The notes under the pieces: model-generated | What the model was told of the DNA's origin: nothing | Seen by the model: only the letters and a program-made list of their open reading frames with translations | Database searches by the model: none | Assembly: GCA_038229055.1 (NCBI GenBank) | Contig: JBBROU010000004.1 | Coordinates: 1 to 64,000 of the forward strand | Origin: JANYJA01 sp038229055 | Lineage (GTDB): Bacteria; Acidobacteriota; Terriglobia; Bryobacterales; Bryobacteraceae | Length of the DNA: 64,000 nucleotides | Direction: 5' to 3' | Made by a program: the position numbers and the translations under genes | In this document: one piece after another, positions 23,952 to 33,376 of the stretch | Position numbering within the stretch: the stretch's first letter is position 1 | Layout: the number at the start of each line of letters is the position of its first letter

Positions 23952-26267
23952 ATGTTAAAAGCAGGTTTCTTCAACGGCATTGCCGCGCTTTGCTTGACGA
24001 CTGCTCTCCATGGCGCCGCTTCCGCGCCCGGGAATAGCATTTCAATCGGTACTCTCGGGGTGGTTCGACCGGCCCGTCCCTTCACCATCTCGCGCCTCTT
24101 CCGGCAAGGTGAAATTCTGAATTTCGCCCAACCCCGCCTCGACGGTATTCCAATCGCGGTGTGGCAATGCGACGTGATGAACCGCTGGCCCGACGGAAGC
24201 CTGAAGCACGCGCTCATCTCGTTCTCATCCATTCCCGGAACCGTAGACTTCGTCGAGCATTCCGCCGGTTCCTCCGCCGGCCCACCGCTTAACTCCGCTC
24301 AAATGCTCGACTTCGATGCCGGCGGCGGCACTGCGTCATGGGGTGCTGAGATCGAAATCACGGCCGCGTCCACCCTCTCCGCCAACGTCCGCACTATGCT
24401 CGCCGCCGGTGCCTTCACCTACTGGCTCAGAGGCCCCGCGGCTACCCAGGTCATCGTCGAAGATCGCAGCCCGGCCCTCGCCTTCGATCTCGGTTGGGAT
24501 GCCAATCGCTCGCTCCATCCGATCTTCGTCCTCACCTTCTATACCGGCTGGAAAGGCGTAAAGGTCGAGTACATCCTTGAAAACTGCTGGAGCACCAAGC
24601 TTCAGGACCAGACTTATTCGTTGGCTCTGAAGAACGGCCCATCGATCGCCACGACGCTCTACTCCCGCCCTTCCTTCAACCACTACGCCGCCGCGCGCTG
24701 GCGCAAGATTTTCTGGAATGGCTCCACTCCGCCCGCCGTCCGCGTCGACTACAATCTGCCCTACATGATTTCCACGATGGCGCTGCCCAATTGGGACACC
24801 GCGCGCGTGGTTTCGGCGCACGGTATCACCGAAGAAGTCCAAACCTTCAACCAGGGCGATCATGGCGACGATTTCGGCGAAGTGTCCGAGTTTCAGCCTT
24901 ATTTACCCACCACCGGCGGCCGCGCCGAGATCGGCTACACGCCGCGCTGGAACGTCCGCTATCTGTATACGTTCGACCCGCGCCTGTTCCAGGTCTTCTC
25001 CTATAACGCCGACGTTTCCGGATACGTACCGGTCCATGTGCGCGAATCGCGAAACACAGCAACGCCATTTTGCGGGCTGACCTGCAGCGGCTCGAATTCC
25101 ATGGTGCCTGCGTTCGGCCGCGTCATCTCGATTGATGCCCGCCCCACCCTCTGGGCCGGAAACTGGAATTACACCTGGACCTCTCCAGCCGACTTGATCT
25201 CCCCCACCGGCCCCGTCACCACCGGGCCGTGGACGTACGACGCCGCGCACCAAGCCGATTTCGCCTATCTTCCATACCTCATCCTTGGCGACTGGTATCT
25301 GCTCGAAGAGCTTTACTTCTGGAATGGCTACAACCTCGCCGCGTCAAACCCCGCTGCCAACGCCAACTACACTCGCCACAACGATTGGGGTTTCTTTAAC
25401 GCCCAGGGCCTTCAGCAGCGCGGCGTTGCGTGGGCTCTGCGCACCCTTGCTCATGCCGCGTTCATCGCGCCGGACAACACCTCCGAGCAGGCCTATTTCA
25501 GCGGCAAGCTGCACAACAACATCGCTATCTTCGAAGGCGTCTTTCACATCACTCAAGGCAGCTATCCGCCGGTCGACGCAACCTGTGCCGGATACAGCGC
25601 CGATACCACAACCGACAAATGGTGCTGGGGTTTCGAAAGCGCCAACAATGGCCGTGCGAACCCCTTGTTCACTCCGTCGTATGATGCGTCCGGGGGTGGC
25701 GATCCTTCTATCGATCCCTCGACGGTCTCCGTCACATCTTCCGGCTGGCAGGACAACTTCATGCGCCTCACGCTCGGCCGAATCAAGGAATTCGGTTTCG
25801 CAGACGTCATACCCATCCAGACAGCGCTTTCGAAAAACCTGATCCACATCCTCACCGATCCCGCGGCCAACCCTTGGCTTAGCGATGATTACCGCTACCC
25901 CGCGCTCGGCGCCTCCACCGGCGGCTACTTCCAGACGTGGACCTCGTGGTTCGGAGCGTTCATGCCTGCCAACCAGACGCAAATCACCTGGTTCAGCACT
26001 CCGCCGAACGACGTGGAGCACGGTTACGCGCACATCGAACGCGCCGCCGCCAGCTTTCTGCCCGGCGTGAATGATGGCGCGCTCTCCGGTCAGGCCGCCT
26101 GGGATTGGGTGAACGCTGCCGCCGAAAATGTCAGTCCGCAGGCTGGCCTCGGCGCCCCCGGCTGCTCCTCCAACGTTGTTGGGCTTTGCGATAACCCCAA
26201 GTGGGCCATCCTTCCGCGCCCCGGTACGGCCGCCCGCTGTACAGTCTTGGAGGCGTCCGACCGATAG
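23952..26267 (+). CDS. Large secreted protein, possibly a YetA/rhamnogalacturonan lyase-like enzyme
   Basis: 771 residues with a signal peptide (FNGIAALCLTTALHGAASA). Near residue 55-100 the motif RWPDGSLKHALISF resembles the N-terminal RIFT-barrel domain of exo-rhamnogalacturonan lyase/YetA-like proteins. Further on there are many Trp and Tyr residues (ILGDWYLLEELYFWNGY, NDWGFFNAQGLQQRG, FQTWTSWFGAFM) that fit a large alpha/alpha-barrel carbohydrate-active fold. Cysteines come in pairs (CGLTC, GCSSNVVGLC), consistent with export. I do not recognise a catalytic motif. Sitting between asnB and the O-ligase, it could trim or modify the locus polysaccharide in the periplasm. No PEP-CTERM tail is present. 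Confidence 0.6.
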   Translation: MLKAGFFNGIAALCLTTALHGAASAPGNSISIGTLGVVRPARPFTISRLFRQGEILNFAQPRLDGIPIAVWQCDVMNRWPDGSLKHALISFSSIPGTVDFVEHSAGSSAGPPLNSAQMLDFDAGGGTASWGAEIEITAASTLSANVRTMLAAGAFTYWLRGPAATQVIVEDRSPALAFDLGWDANRSLHPIFVLTFYTGWKGVKVEYILENCWSTKLQDQTYSLALKNGPSIATTLYSRPSFNHYAAARWRKIFWNGSTPPAVRVDYNLPYMISTMALPNWDTARVVSAHGITEEVQTFNQGDHGDDFGEVSEFQPYLPTTGGRAEIGYTPRWNVRYLYTFDPRLFQVFSYNADVSGYVPVHVRESRNTATPFCGLTCSGSNSMVPAFGRVISIDARPTLWAGNWNYTWTSPADLISPTGPVTTGPWTYDAAHQADFAYLPYLILGDWYLLEELYFWNGYNLAASNPAANANYTRHNDWGFFNAQGLQQRGVAWALRTLAHAAFIAPDNTSEQAYFSGKLHNNIAIFEGVFHITQGSYPPVDATCAGYSADTTTDKWCWGFESANNGRANPLFTPSYDASGGGDPSIDPSTVSVTSSGWQDNFMRLTLGRIKEFGFADVIPIQTALSKNLIHILTDPAANPWLSDDYRYPALGASTGGYFQTWTSWFGAFMPANQTQITWFSTPPNDVEHGYAHIERAAASFLPGVNDGALSGQAAWDWVNAAAENVSPQAGLGAPGCSSNVVGLCDNPKWAILPRPGTAARCTVLEASDR

Positions 26268-26295
26268 ATAAATATCGGATGCGGCCCGAGCCACA

Positions 26296-27576
26296 ATGCG
26301 CGAACTGATCCTCTTCGCCATCGTGGGCGGGCTTTCCGTCACGGCGCTCTTTCGACCGCGCATCGGCCTTTATGGCTACGTCTGGTTTGCGGTCATGCGC
26401 CCCGACGTCCTCGCGTGGTCGTCCGGCACCTATCCCTACTCGCTCGTTCTTGCGCTCACCACCCTCGTCGGCAGTTTTCGATACTTCGGCAATGCGGCCG
26501 TTTGGTTGCGCAACCCGGTCATCCGTGCGCTGCTCGTCCTGCAACTTCCACTCGCGCTCTCCGTGGTCTTCGCCGTAAATAGCTCCATCGCGATCGACCC
26601 ATTTCTCTTCTACCTGCGCATGGTGGTTATGAGCCTTCTGATCCCGCTTCTGATCGAAACGCCGGCGCAGCTCGCGAGACTATTGCTTGTAATCGCGCTG
26701 TCAATGGGCGTCCTTGCCTCAAAATTCGGTTTGTTCGGCATCATCTCAGGCGGCGTCCGCTTCTCCGGCGGTTATGGAGGCCTGCTCTCCGACAACAACT
26801 CAATGGCCCTTGCGTTCGTGATGGGTCTGGCACTCTGCTGGCATCTTCGGTCCACTGTCACCGCACGCTGGCTCAAGCTCGCGATGCTCGGCATGGTCGG
26901 ACTCGCCATGGCCGGCGCCATCATGACTTATTCTCGCGGTGCCGCACTTTCTCTCGCCGCCGTTCTGCTTTACACCGCCTTCACCTCGCGACGCCGCGTC
27001 GCGACTCTGGTTGTCATGGTCGCCCTCTGCTTCCCGGCTTTCTATCTGGTGCGCGAATCGTATGTCGACCGCCTCTCCACCATGAAGTCGGGCGAAGCCG
27101 GCGGTAATCGTCTGGATAACTACCGCGCCGCTGTCCAGATGTGGCTCGACCACCCGATTTTGGGCGTCGGCTACGGCAAGGACAATCAGCAACGACTTCT
27201 GGCCGGCTACACCGACCGCGACGAAGAGACAGAAATCGTTATCCACGATACCTATCTCCAGATGCTGGTGGACTCCGGAATTTTCGCGCTGCTGATCTAC
27301 CTGTTGCTGCTCTTCGGTACCATCTTCCGCATGGGACGGCTCGCGCGCCAATCGCGCGAATCCCACCCCGACATCGCCAGCCGCGCCCGTGCGATCCAGA
27401 TCGCGCTGATCGGCTTTGCCATCGGCGGAACTTTTCTGTCGCGGATCGATTTCGACCTCACCTATATCCTATGTATGTGCGCCGCGACGCTCTTGCAATT
27501 GGAGCCCGAAGAGGTGCGCGAAACCTCCAATTCGGAATCCGCGCAAGTGCCAGTTCTTTCCACCGCGTCCGCCTGA
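26296..27576 (+). CDS. O-antigen ligase/polymerase-like protein, exosortase-associated
   Basis: 426 residues with about ten membrane helices. The large periplasmic loop contains NRLDNYRAAVQMWLDHPI and LGVGYGKDN, then VIHDTYLQMLVDSG, which is the Wzy/WaaL-type signature (H-N/D-T-Y-L). The length and TYSRGA stretch match the probable O-glycosylation ligase of exosortase loci. It would polymerise or ligate polysaccharide chains at the outer face of the inner membrane. It follows the lyase-like gene by 28 bases and precedes the glycosyltransferase cluster. Confidence 0.88.
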   Translation: MRELILFAIVGGLSVTALFRPRIGLYGYVWFAVMRPDVLAWSSGTYPYSLVLALTTLVGSFRYFGNAAVWLRNPVIRALLVLQLPLALSVVFAVNSSIAIDPFLFYLRMVVMSLLIPLLIETPAQLARLLLVIALSMGVLASKFGLFGIISGGVRFSGGYGGLLSDNNSMALAFVMGLALCWHLRSTVTARWLKLAMLGMVGLAMAGAIMTYSRGAALSLAAVLLYTAFTSRRRVATLVVMVALCFPAFYLVRESYVDRLSTMKSGEAGGNRLDNYRAAVQMWLDHPILGVGYGKDNQQRLLAGYTDRDEETEIVIHDTYLQMLVDSGIFALLIYLLLLFGTIFRMGRLARQSRESHPDIASRARAIQIALIGFAIGGTFLSRIDFDLTYILCMCAATLLQLEPEEVRETSNSESAQVPVLSTASA

Positions 27577-27587
27577 CACCTCCTGAA

Positions 27588-27605
27588 ATCGGCGAAAGTG
27601 CCGAT
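27588..27605 (+). other. Small hairpin between ligase and glycosyltransferase genes
   Basis: ATCGGC and GCCGAT form a perfect six-base-pair stem around the loop GAAAGT. The hairpin covers an in-frame GTG (27598) that would otherwise be a start of the next gene. This supports the ATG at 27616 as the real start. No T-run follows, so it is not an intrinsic terminator. Confidence 0.5.
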
Positions 27606-27615
27606 AGATTACTTG

Positions 27616-28539
27616 ATGGCTGTTCAGGCAATAGTGACGCTCGGCCCGGGAACTGCGCGCACCCCGTTGATCTCGGTAATCATTCCCTCTTTTAACTGCG
27701 CGCCCCATCTGGGCCGGGCCATCGATTCCGTACTCGCGCAATCCTTGCGAGAACTGGAAATCATCGTGGTCGACGACGGCTCTACGGATGGCACCCAGGA
27801 AGCGGTTGAGCCCTATCTCAAGTACCGAAATATCCGTTACCTACGCCAGACGAACCGAGGACCTTCAGCGGCTCGCAATGCCGGCCTGAAAGCCTCGGAG
27901 TCCAAATACGTCATGTTTGTCGATGCCGACGACGCGCTTCCGCCCGATGCCCTCGCGACCATGGAAGCCGCTGTGAGTCTCTCCGGCGCCAGTTGGTGCG
28001 TCACCGATATCTATCGCGTCTGTGGCCAATCCAGAATAATCGTGAAGTCCGAAGTGCCCGCGGCTGACCTCTTGCACGAGATTCTCGCGGTCGACTTCGT
28101 TCGCCGCGGAGTTTTCTTCCGCCGCGTCGATCTTTTATCCGTCGGTGGGTACGACGAAGAGCTGACGATTCGCGAAGACTGGGACCTGAATATCCGGATG
28201 ATTGAGCGCGGCAAATGCTTCGAATACGTCCCCGAGCCGCTTTACCTGTATAGCTGGCGCCCGGAGAGCCTCACGACTGGCGACCCTTCGCGAGTTCTTC
28301 GCTGTACCAACAGTGTGCTCACCAAGCACCATAAGCGTCTGGCCGACTTGGGCGACCGCGAAGCCGCGAAGATCTATGCCGCTAACCTGTGGGATCTTGG
28401 GCGCCGCTACTTTCATCAGATCGGGAACGTGCGCCAAGCCGCCGCGTGCGTGCGGCAGAGCCTGGCCTACGATCTCAATGCCGGCCGCTTCTTTCATAGC
28501 CTCTTTCATCAGCTTCGTCATTCGAGACAATCCGCATGA
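27616..28539 (+). CDS. Family 2 glycosyltransferase
   Basis: 307 residues from the ATG at 27616 (GTG at 27598 lies in a hairpin). The GT-A fold signature is complete: ISVIIPSFNCAPHLGRAIDS, VVDDGSTDGT, NRGPSAARNAG and the metal-binding FVDADD. IREDWDLNIRM supplies the ED-type catalytic region. It adds one sugar to the lipid-linked repeat unit in the cytoplasm; donor and acceptor are unknown. Its stop overlaps the next ATG (ATGA). Confidence 0.9.
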   Translation: MAVQAIVTLGPGTARTPLISVIIPSFNCAPHLGRAIDSVLAQSLRELEIIVVDDGSTDGTQEAVEPYLKYRNIRYLRQTNRGPSAARNAGLKASESKYVMFVDADDALPPDALATMEAAVSLSGASWCVTDIYRVCGQSRIIVKSEVPAADLLHEILAVDFVRRGVFFRRVDLLSVGGYDEELTIREDWDLNIRMIERGKCFEYVPEPLYLYSWRPESLTTGDPSRVLRCTNSVLTKHHKRLADLGDREAAKIYAANLWDLGRRYFHQIGNVRQAAACVRQSLAYDLNAGRFFHSLFHQLRHSRQSA

Positions 28540-29480
28540 GCACCAGCACGTCCGTCCTCCGCCAAACAGCCGCTAATTCGCTTATCCCGCTGACCCGGGC
28601 CTATATCCGTTATTTCCCGGTCGCGTGGGGGAAGGCGGCCTGCTGGTCGCGCGTGGTCAGCCCCTATCTCGGCTGGCGACGTTTCACAGCGAACGCGCGG
28701 ACCTCCTTCGGAAGCCTGATGGAGTGCAACGTCGAAGACCTGATTCAACGTTATATCTACTACTTCGGCGAATGGGAGCCGAATCTCACCCGCTGGATCG
28801 CGCGGAGACTCTCCCCGGGCGATACGTTCATCGATGTCGGCGCCAACGTCGGCTATTTCAGCTTGCTGGCTTCGTCGCTGGTCGGAGCCTCGGGCAAAGT
28901 CGTCGCGATCGAAGCTTCTCCCGACACGTTCGCCAAACTCCAACGCAACCTTGGTGTGAACTCGGCTTCCAACGTCCGTGCCATTAACATTGCAGCGTCG
29001 GATCGCGAACATACGCTCACTCTCTTCTCGGCCTACGCGGCGAATAGCGGCATGATGAGCACCAACCCGGATTGGGCGGATCTCTATGGATTTGACCCGA
29101 ACTGCGAAATCGCGGCCGCGCCGATCGCCTCGATTCTGAATTCGCGGGAAATTCAAACTGCCCGCTTGGTGAAGATCGACGTCGAAGGGTCGGAATGGTC
29201 CGTCATCCAGGGCATGCTTCCGATGCTGCACGCATGCCGCCCCGATCTCGAGATCGTCACCGAAATCAATCCGTCCGTCCTCGAGAGTCGGGGCCAGACG
29301 CCGGAATCGCTGATCCGCACGTTCCAGGACCTCGGCTTTCATTGCTACTCAATCGAGAACAGCTATTCCGGGTTGAGTTATCTCGCCGGGCGCGAAGGTC
29401 TGCGCCCCGAGCGCCTGCGCTCCGCTGTGACGACCCAGAGCGACGTGATCTTTTCGCGCCAGGAAGCCGAAAGTCTCTGA
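28536..29480 (+). CDS. FkbM-family methyltransferase
   Basis: 314 residues. The SAM site is FIDVGANVGYFSLLA (about residue 98) with the acidic partner VVAIEASP. The FkbM C-terminal signature LVKIDVEGSEWSVIQGM is at about 210. It methylates a hydroxyl group, here probably on a polysaccharide sugar. Four-base overlap with the upstream glycosyltransferase; the next gene starts one base after its stop. Confidence 0.9.
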   Translation: MSTSTSVLRQTAANSLIPLTRAYIRYFPVAWGKAACWSRVVSPYLGWRRFTANARTSFGSLMECNVEDLIQRYIYYFGEWEPNLTRWIARRLSPGDTFIDVGANVGYFSLLASSLVGASGKVVAIEASPDTFAKLQRNLGVNSASNVRAINIAASDREHTLTLFSAYAANSGMMSTNPDWADLYGFDPNCEIAAAPIASILNSREIQTARLVKIDVEGSEWSVIQGMLPMLHACRPDLEIVTEINPSVLESRGQTPESLIRTFQDLGFHCYSIENSYSGLSYLAGREGLRPERLRSAVTTQSDVIFSRQEAESL

Positions 29481-29481
29481 C

Positions 29482-30693
29482 GTGAAGTGCCTATTTGTTG
29501 CGGGCGTCTTTCCTCCTGCTATCGGAGGGTCGGCGACCGTCTATCTCAACCTTTGCCGCAATCTGGCCGGGTCGGTTTCGGTAATTGCGCCGTCGAACAG
29601 CTATCTCGATGAAGGCGAGTTTTCGGGCTGGCGCGAATTCGACGGCGCACAACCGTTCCGCGTGACGCGCGTCGATCTCATCCGTCCCCCGCTTCGCCCC
29701 GCACCGCCAACGCTGCTCCATTCCGCGTTCCGGCTGCTGCTGGAAGATCTCCCGATCCGGCGCCTGGTTGCCGCCCAAGTCTTTGCTGACATCGAGCGCG
29801 AGCGTCCGTCCGTGGTCTGCCTGGGCGACTTCTTCTCCTTGTATTGGCTCGGTACCACCGTGCGGCGCCGCTTCGGCATTCCTGTCATCCATTACATCCA
29901 TGGCGAGGAAATCACCACGGGTGCCGGATCGCGTTTGGCGAACTTGTTCGCCTGGCGGGCCTTGCGTCGTGCCGAAAAGGTCGTCGCCGTCAGCTCGTTC
30001 ACCCGCCGTCAGCTCGTGCTCCGCGGCGTCCCCGATCACCGCATTGAAGTAATCTCGAATGGCGTCGATACGGAGCGTTTCTTCCCAGGTCCGAAAGATG
30101 CCGGCCTGCGCGAACGCTTCGACCTTTGTGGCAAGCGTGTGCTCCTCACCGTGGGGCGACTTACCACGCGAAAGGGTCACGATCGTGTCATCGAAGCGCT
30201 GCCGCGAATTCTCGAAAAACACCCTGATGTGGTTTATCTCATCGCCGGCCAGGGGCACGCCCTCGCATCTCTGCAAGCTCTTGCCTTGCAGCACAAAGTC
30301 GGAGACCAGGTCGTCTTCGCCGGTGCCGTTCCCGACGCTGACCTACTCTCTTTTTATCGAACTGCCGATGTGTTTGTAATGGCGAACCGCACGCTGTCCG
30401 ATGGCGATACCGAAGGGTTCGGGCTGGTCTTTCTCGAAGCCGGAGCCTGTGGTAAGCCCGTCGTCGGCGGTAATGCGGGTGGGGTTCCGGACGCAGTGCA
30501 TCATGGTGAAACCGGGCTGCTGGTGGACGGCAATTCGCCTCAGGATATCGCTCGCGCTTGCTGCTCTCTATTGCGCGATCCTTCTTTCGCCGCGCGGCTG
30601 GGCGATGCCGGGCTCCAGCGCGCCCGCGACTCTTCCTGGCAACGGAAGACCGTCGAATTCGAGCGCGTCTGCCGTAAGGCCGGCAATCGATGA
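29482..30693 (+). CDS. Family 4 glycosyltransferase
   Basis: 403 residues from a GTG at 29482, one base after the preceding stop. GT-B fold: the N-terminal domain has FPPAIGGSATVYLNLC and YIHGEEITTG; the C-terminal donor site includes LLTVGRLTTRKGHDRVIEAL and EGFGLVFLEAGACGKPVVGG. It adds a sugar with retention of configuration. The end overlaps the flippase start (ATGA). Confidence 0.9.
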   Translation: MKCLFVAGVFPPAIGGSATVYLNLCRNLAGSVSVIAPSNSYLDEGEFSGWREFDGAQPFRVTRVDLIRPPLRPAPPTLLHSAFRLLLEDLPIRRLVAAQVFADIERERPSVVCLGDFFSLYWLGTTVRRRFGIPVIHYIHGEEITTGAGSRLANLFAWRALRRAEKVVAVSSFTRRQLVLRGVPDHRIEVISNGVDTERFFPGPKDAGLRERFDLCGKRVLLTVGRLTTRKGHDRVIEALPRILEKHPDVVYLIAGQGHALASLQALALQHKVGDQVVFAGAVPDADLLSFYRTADVFVMANRTLSDGDTEGFGLVFLEAGACGKPVVGGNAGGVPDAVHHGETGLLVDGNSPQDIARACCSLLRDPSFAARLGDAGLQRARDSSWQRKTVEFERVCRKAGNR

Positions 30694-32174
30694 CTGCCGA
30701 GGTCGAAGCTTCGCCCGTCGCGTCGTCAAGTTCCATCTATAAAGCGATTCTGACCCACTCCGGCGCTTACTCTATCGCCGTGATCCTCGAGCGCGCAGCC
30801 GGTTTTATTTTGTTGCCGCTCTATACCCACTTCATGACTCCTGCCGACTACGGACTCATGGAACTGCTCGATATGACCTCCGCCATGGTCACGATGCTGA
30901 TCGGCCTGCGACTCGGTCACGCGCTCTTCTATTTCTACGAGCGCTGCACCACACGCGGCATGCGCGACCGCTATACGAGCACGGCCTTCGGTGGCGCCAT
31001 TCTGATTGGTGTGGTGGTTGGCTCCATCGGCTGCATGGGTGCGCAACAGATCAGTCTTTTAGTTCTTGGAACGGGAAAGTACGCTGCATATTTCCGGCTC
31101 CTTTTTCTTTCGTTCGGATGCTCGCTGCCGCAGGAAATCGGTTTCAGTTGCCTTCGCGCGGCCAACAATTCCAAAGCGTTCGTCGCCTGGTACGTCGCGC
31201 GCTTCACCATGGCTCTGATCCTCAACGCGACGCTAGTCATCGGTTTCCGCCTCGGCCCCAAGGGGCTCTTATGGAGCAGTCTTGCGACCTCGTTTACTTT
31301 CGGGATCGCGCTCACTGCCAGCCATCTGCGCCGTATCAAGCTGTCCATGGACTGGCAATATTTCCGCGAGCTCTCGCGCTACTCCCTTCCGCTCGTCTTG
31401 AGCGCGCTCGCCATGTTCCTAATCCATTTCGGGGATCGCTTTTTTCTGCAACGCTATGTGACTCTGAGCCAGCTCGGAATCTATGCCATCGCCTATAAGA
31501 CGGGGATGATGATTTCTTACGCTACCGCTCCGTTCAACACTTACTGGCGCTCGCAGATGTTCGGGTTGGTGCGGGCCAAAGAAGGCGAAGCCGTCTACGC
31601 GCGCGTGGCTACTTACCTCGCTTTAGGCCTGGTGACGATCGCCGTTGCGATCGCATTTTTCGCCAAACCCGCCGTAGCTCTCCTGCTCGACAGGCGCTAT
31701 CAGGAATGCGCCGTGTACATCCCGTGGATCGCCTTGGCCTATCTGTTCCGCGAAATGGCGGACTACTTCCGAAATGGGCTGTTGCTTGGGGAGAGCACGG
31801 CGATGGAAGCGCGGGTCACCATGATCTCCGCAGTCTGCTGTTTCGCCGCTTACGCGCTGCTGATCCCGGCTTACCGCGTCTGGGGCGCCGTTATAGCAAC
31901 GAATTTCAGCTTCGTTCTGTTGTTGGTACTCAGCATTCGACAGGCACAACATGCGCGCCACTTCGCATTCGAATTCCGCCGTATCGGCCATCTGTCAATG
32001 TGCGCCCTTGCGGCACTCGGCGTGTTTGAGATCGTAAAGGTCGACAGCCCCGCGATCCAGATAGTCTGGGGCTCCACGCTCGCAGTCGTCTTTTTGGTTC
32101 TGCTGGGGGCAACCGGATTCTTCCTTCCGGAAGAGCGCGCTGTTCTTCGCAACCTAGCCCTCCGCGCCATATGA
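30690..32174 (+). CDS. Polysaccharide flippase (Wzx-like)
   Basis: 494 residues with 12-14 predicted membrane helices. The N-terminal HSGAYSIAVILERAAGFILL and LYTHFMTPADYGLMELLD stretches match the oligosaccharide flippase/MATE-like family. It would move the completed lipid-linked repeat unit across the inner membrane, for the ligase/polymerase at 26296 to use. Both ends overlap neighbours by four bases, showing a tight operon. Confidence 0.9.
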   Translation: MTAEVEASPVASSSSIYKAILTHSGAYSIAVILERAAGFILLPLYTHFMTPADYGLMELLDMTSAMVTMLIGLRLGHALFYFYERCTTRGMRDRYTSTAFGGAILIGVVVGSIGCMGAQQISLLVLGTGKYAAYFRLLFLSFGCSLPQEIGFSCLRAANNSKAFVAWYVARFTMALILNATLVIGFRLGPKGLLWSSLATSFTFGIALTASHLRRIKLSMDWQYFRELSRYSLPLVLSALAMFLIHFGDRFFLQRYVTLSQLGIYAIAYKTGMMISYATAPFNTYWRSQMFGLVRAKEGEAVYARVATYLALGLVTIAVAIAFFAKPAVALLLDRRYQECAVYIPWIALAYLFREMADYFRNGLLLGESTAMEARVTMISAVCCFAAYALLIPAYRVWGAVIATNFSFVLLLVLSIRQAQHARHFAFEFRRIGHLSMCALAALGVFEIVKVDSPAIQIVWGSTLAVVFLVLLGATGFFLPEERAVLRNLALRAI

Positions 32175-33376
32175 GCAGCCCTTCAAAACTGCGCGTACTC
32201 AGCCTGAGTTGCACGTTTCCTAACTCCGCCCAGCCGCAACTCGGCGTGTTTGTGCGCGCTCGGCTCCAGAGCCTTAGCCGCTTGACCGACGTCAAGGTAG
32301 TCGCACCCATCGCTCGCCTGGAATACGGCAATCACGCGCGCCGTCGCTCTCGCCCTACCGCCGCTACTTCGCCTTTTGAAGTCCTCCACCCACGCTGGTT
32401 TTACCCGCCTCTCTGCGGGGTGTTCAACGCGCTCGCCCTCTTCGCCCAGCTCCTATTTCCCGTCACGCGCCTCCGCCGGCGGTTCCACTTCGACGTCATC
32501 GACGCCCATTTTGCCTTTCCCGATGGCATTGCTGCCGCGTTGCTGGCCCGCGTCTTCGATTGCCCGTTCACCATTACGCTGCGCGGCAACGAAACTCTGC
32601 ATGCCTCATTTCCATTTCGCGGCCGAGTGATTCGCTGGGCCATCCGGCGCGCCGAACGCATCATCGCGGTGTCCGAGCCTCTGCGCCAGTTTGCGATCGG
32701 ATGCGGCGCCCGGCGCGAACACGTCAAAGTTGTTCCGAACGGAATCGATTCGTCCGTCTTCTACCGGCGTCCTCGTGGCCGAATCCGTCAGAAGCTGCAT
32801 CTTCCTCCCGACGCGCCGCTCCTTGTTTCCACCGGGTATCTGATCGAGCGCAAAGGGCACCACTGTGCGATTCAAGCTCTCGCCGGACTCCGCGATCGCG
32901 GCATTCCGGCCTGCCTAGTCATCGCGGGCGGCGCGGGAGCCGAAGGCAAGTTCGAAGCCGTCCTTCACAAACTCGCCGCCGACCTCCAAATCTCGGATCG
33001 GGTGTACTTCGTCGGGCCCGTAACGCCCGATACTTTGGCCGAACTGATGTCCGAGGCCCACGTTTTCTGCCTCGCCAGCACACGTGAAGGCTGGCCCAAT
33101 GTCGTTAACGAAGCTCTGGCCTGTGGCTGCCCCGTCGTCGCTACCAAAGTTGGCGGCGTGCCCGATATGCTGCCGTCGGAAAACTTCGGCTATGTCGTCC
33201 CGGTTAACGATCCGGCTGCCCTGTTAGCCGCACTCGCGTGTGCGTTCACTGCCCCGTGGGACCGCGCGGCCATCTCCTGCTGGGGCCGTTCGCGATCATG
33301 GGACCAGGTCGGCTCCGAGGTCTTCGAAGTTCTCGCAAGTGCCGTTACTTTCGAGCAAAAAGAGCTATCCCTATGA
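32171..33376 (+). CDS. Family 4 glycosyltransferase
   Basis: 401 residues. The GT-B C-terminal domain shows LLVSTGYLIERKGHHCAIQAL and STREGWPNVVNEALACGCPVV with VGGVPDML, all typical of GT4. The N-terminal SCTFPNSAQPQLGVFVRARL is the acceptor side. Starts and ends in ATGA overlaps, so it is translated with the flippase and the epimerase. Specificity unknown. Confidence 0.9.
   Translation: MSSPSKLRVLSLSCTFPNSAQPQLGVFVRARLQSLSRLTDVKVVAPIARLEYGNHARRRSRPTAATSPFEVLHPRWFYPPLCGVFNALALFAQLLFPVTRLRRRFHFDVIDAHFAFPDGIAAALLARVFDCPFTITLRGNETLHASFPFRGRVIRWAIRRAERIIAVSEPLRQFAIGCGARREHVKVVPNGIDSSVFYRRPRGRIRQKLHLPPDAPLLVSTGYLIERKGHHCAIQALAGLRDRGIPACLVIAGGAGAEGKFEAVLHKLAADLQISDRVYFVGPVTPDTLAELMSEAHVFCLASTREGWPNVVNEALACGCPVVATKVGGVPDMLPSENFGYVVPVNDPAALLAALACAFTAPWDRAAISCWGRSRSWDQVGSEVFEVLASAVTFEQKELSL

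Noticed and set aside
25344..26363. 339-codon minus-strand frame over the lyase-like protein
   Set aside because: Antisense shadow; the plus frame has a signal peptide and plausible fold.
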